This document shows, one piece after another, positions 27,214 to 28,163 of a stretch of 28,163 nucleotides of DNA. The DNA comes from a virus, in IMG/VR virus record IMGVR_UViG_3300005833_000005, positions 1-28,163 of that record. The stretch is one strand, 5' to 3'. Within the stretch, counting starts at the first letter, position 1; each line of letters opens with the position of its first letter. A model generated the notes under the pieces. The model made no database searches and was not told the origin of the DNA. It was given only the letters and a program-made list of their open reading frames with translations. Both the position numbers and the translations under genes were made by a program.

Positions 27214-27438
27214 TTACATTCCTTTCATGGCTAGTTGCATGGTGACAATGGCAACGGTTGGCGCCATTGTTTCTCTTTCCTTTATGGTTGCTTTTCTTAG
27301 GTCACCGTTGTCCATTACGGAGACGACTCGGCAATTCCAACACAGCATGGCGTCACCATCTTGCGGTGTTGCTCCCCTGTCCGTGACACAGGTATATAAA
27401 CTCACATTCGTGTCACAGTATGGGCAATAGAGATCCAT
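27214..27438 (-). CDS. Small zinc-ribbon-like protein
   Basis: This 74-residue protein on the - strand starts at 27438, with GGGGAA upstream. Two Cys pairs, CPYC (residues 5-8) and CWNC (33-36), are spaced as in a zinc ribbon, with an extra Cys at 17 (LYTC). The C-terminal half is Lys/Glu/Met-rich and helical. Small zinc-ribbon proteins are common in the early or accessory gene sets of phages and often touch nucleic acids or proteins. No specific role can be given. It is the last gene of the leftward set, 10 bases after its neighbour, so the two are likely co-transcribed. Confidence 0.7.
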   Translation of the reverse strand: MDLYCPYCDTNVSLYTCVTDRGATPQDGDAMLCWNCRVVSVMDNGDLRKATIKERETMAPTVAIVTMQLAMKGM

Positions 27439-27448
27439 TCTTGTTCCC

Positions 27449-27727
27449 CTATCTCGCTGTAATGGTTAGAGCTGTTTCGATGGTCACGGTATTGTCGTCC
27501 CAATGAATGAGTAGGATACCGCCTACACCGTTGTCATGTGTTCCGTGACGAAGCACGGTGCCACACTCGGTACCCTTTTTTACTTGTGCACCGACAGGAT
27601 AGCGTGAGGCGACATACCGGGCTCGTTCACCGTGGCGCCGGAAAATACGAAGATCCAACTTGTTTCCTTCCATCCATTTGGAGATCTTGGGAAAGTTATA
27701 CACACATGCGAATGCGCGTGTACACAT
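27449..27727 (-). CDS. Small phage protein with SH3-like beta core
   Basis: This 92-residue protein starts at 27727 on the - strand; an AGAAGG site lies six bases before the ATG. An internal ATG at 27673 (residue 19) has no ribosome site. The core (residues ~38-86: ARYVASRYPVGAQVKKGTEC, GTVLRHGTHDNGVGG, ILLIHWDDNTVTIE) has the strand-turn pattern of small SH3-like barrel proteins found in many actinophages. Such proteins often sit in accessory operons without known function. The ribosome site lies in the loop of a 14-bp hairpin (see separate entry), suggesting translational control. An alternative is that translation really begins at residue 19. Confidence 0.65.
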   Translation of the reverse strand: MCTRAFACVYNFPKISKWMEGNKLDLRIFRRHGERARYVASRYPVGAQVKKGTECGTVLRHGTHDNGVGGILLIHWDDNTVTIETALTITAR

Positions 27728-27755
27728 TGAACCTTCTCAACGTGTACACGCGCAT
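27712..27755 (-). promoter_or_regulatory. 14-bp hairpin enclosing a ribosome site; two GTGTACAC palindromes
   Basis: ATGCGCGTGTACAC (27712-27725) is perfectly complementary to 27742-27755 around a 16-base loop. On the - strand the loop holds GAGAAGG and the first two bases of the start codon of the 92-residue gene; its early codons lie in the stem. Each arm also contains the palindrome GTGTACAC, so a protein-binding operator pair (centres 24 bases apart) is an alternative. Confidence 0.65.
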
Positions 27756-27767
27756 CCCTGTGCATGT

Positions 27768-27992
27768 CTATGTCGTGGCTCCGTAGAAATAGCCACACCA
27801 GAAATGCGCAAAGCACTTCTGTTCGGGAGTCAACCTATCGCTCTCATGAATCACCAACTGGGCTTTGCCGATCGCATCCCTATCTTGGCAATTCACCCGT
27901 AGAATCTCCTCCTCTGTATGACGGTGAAACAGGATGATGTCGTTATCCACCATTTGCATCAGCCATGTTCCGTCAGGCGGTAATTGTGCCAT
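27768..27992 (-). CDS. Conserved small actinophage protein
   Basis: This 74-residue protein on the - strand starts at 27992; AGGGGA about ten bases upstream supports this ATG. The pattern LPPDGTWLMQMVDNDIILFH, HTEEEILRV, LTPEQKCFAHFWCGYFYG is one I recognise in many actinophage genomes as a short conserved protein of unknown function. The last third is aromatic-rich with FAHFWCGYFY. It starts three bases after the stop of the upstream 46-residue gene, so an operon is likely. The leftward direction puts it in a different transcription unit from the virion genes. Confidence 0.72.
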   Translation of the reverse strand: MAQLPPDGTWLMQMVDNDIILFHRHTEEEILRVNCQDRDAIGKAQLVIHESDRLTPEQKCFAHFWCGYFYGATT

Positions 27993-27995
27993 GGT

Positions 27996-28136
27996 TCAGA
28001 ATCCCCTCATGTCGTATACCGGATGAGTGGTATCGGCGATATCGTACGCTCTCAACGCCGTTACCTCGACTTTAGCGTTTGGCCCCAATCGCAGGACCAG
28101 GTCATCTCGCACGATGATGTACCCTTTGATTTTCAT
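27996..28136 (-). CDS. 46-residue small protein at the window edge
   Basis: A complete short ORF on the - strand reads from ATG at 28136 to TGA at 27996-27998, with AAGGGG about seven bases upstream of the start. The peptide begins MKIKGYIIVRDDLVLRLG, continues with a Lys/Glu/Thr strand region (NAKVEVTALRAYDI) and ends in DMRGF. The strong ribosome site, the tight spacing to the next gene, and the strand-like pattern argue for a real gene despite its length. No family or function is recognised. Confidence 0.6.
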   Translation of the reverse strand: MKIKGYIIVRDDLVLRLGPNAKVEVTALRAYDIADTTHPVYDMRGF

Positions 28137-28163
28137 TGCCAGCCCCTTAGATCTCTGAGGACC

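Noticed and set aside
27227-27430. + strand open frame opposite the zinc-ribbon-like gene
   Set aside because: The - strand frame has paired Cys motifs and a ribosome site; the + strand frame is its shadow and lies downstream of a terminator.
28147-28163. Possible end of another leftward gene at the right edge
   Set aside because: A TAA is readable at 28147-28149 on the - strand but only four further codons remain in the window, too few to support a feature.
1-28163. CRISPR array, insertion sequence, or rRNA
   Set aside because: No regularly spaced repeat-spacer pattern, transposase or rRNA-like sequence was seen; the only regular repeats are coding 60-bp units.

Overview
The window is a 28 kb piece of a tailed double-stranded DNA phage, almost certainly a siphovirus. 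It runs from the last codons of the large terminase subunit, through the head, connector, tail and lysis genes (all on the + strand), to a short set of small genes facing the other way. The host is most likely an actinobacterium. The pointers are the style of the minor tail proteins, the VTQ.ITAG..VVG repeats, an amidase plus peptidoglycan-binding endolysin, and small leftward proteins of a type common in actinophages. Base composition is near 50% GC, so a mid-GC actinophage is suggested. The genus cannot be fixed from sequence alone. No integrase, repressor or replication gene lies in the window.

Layout. 1-4410: packaging and capsid (terminase end, small membrane protein, portal, prohead protease, major capsid protein), closed by a 13-bp hairpin. 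4499-9258: a small head gene, a glycosyltransferase-like protein, a tiny Cys-rich ORF and three beta-rich putative virion decoration proteins, one with near-identical 60-bp tandem repeats. 9261-11803: connectors, small proteins and the major tail protein. 11806-12503: tail assembly chaperones joined by a canonical -1 frameshift signal (A AAC CCT, 6-nt spacer, 10-bp stem-loop). 12506-17959: an HK97 gp10-like completion protein, a tape measure with a lytic transglycosylase domain, a distal-tail-like and a hub-like protein. 17962-24538: a 1753-residue tail adhesin with three glycosidase-like modules, then two paralogous 218-residue tail-tip proteins. 24550-26702: endolysin, coiled-coil membrane protein, two-segment holin candidate and a protein of unknown function. 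26703-27213: a non-coding junction with a structured stretch, an initiator-like tRNA-Met(CAT) and two strong hairpins that end the converging transcription units. 27214-28136: four small leftward genes.

How it works together. The rightward block looks like one late operon: stops and starts touch or overlap at most junctions, and ribosome sites are strong where they do not. The most distinctive element is the giant adhesin. A DUF4038/GH140-like glycosidase appears to be inserted inside a GH26-like glycosidase, followed by a poly-proline linker and a GH18-like domain. Recognisable acidic catalytic residues are kept in all three, which suggests a multi-enzyme depolymerase for a complex surface glycan. 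Other points to check are an over-represented palindrome (CGTGTACACG), two hairpins that place a ribosome-binding site in their loop, and the unusual tRNA.
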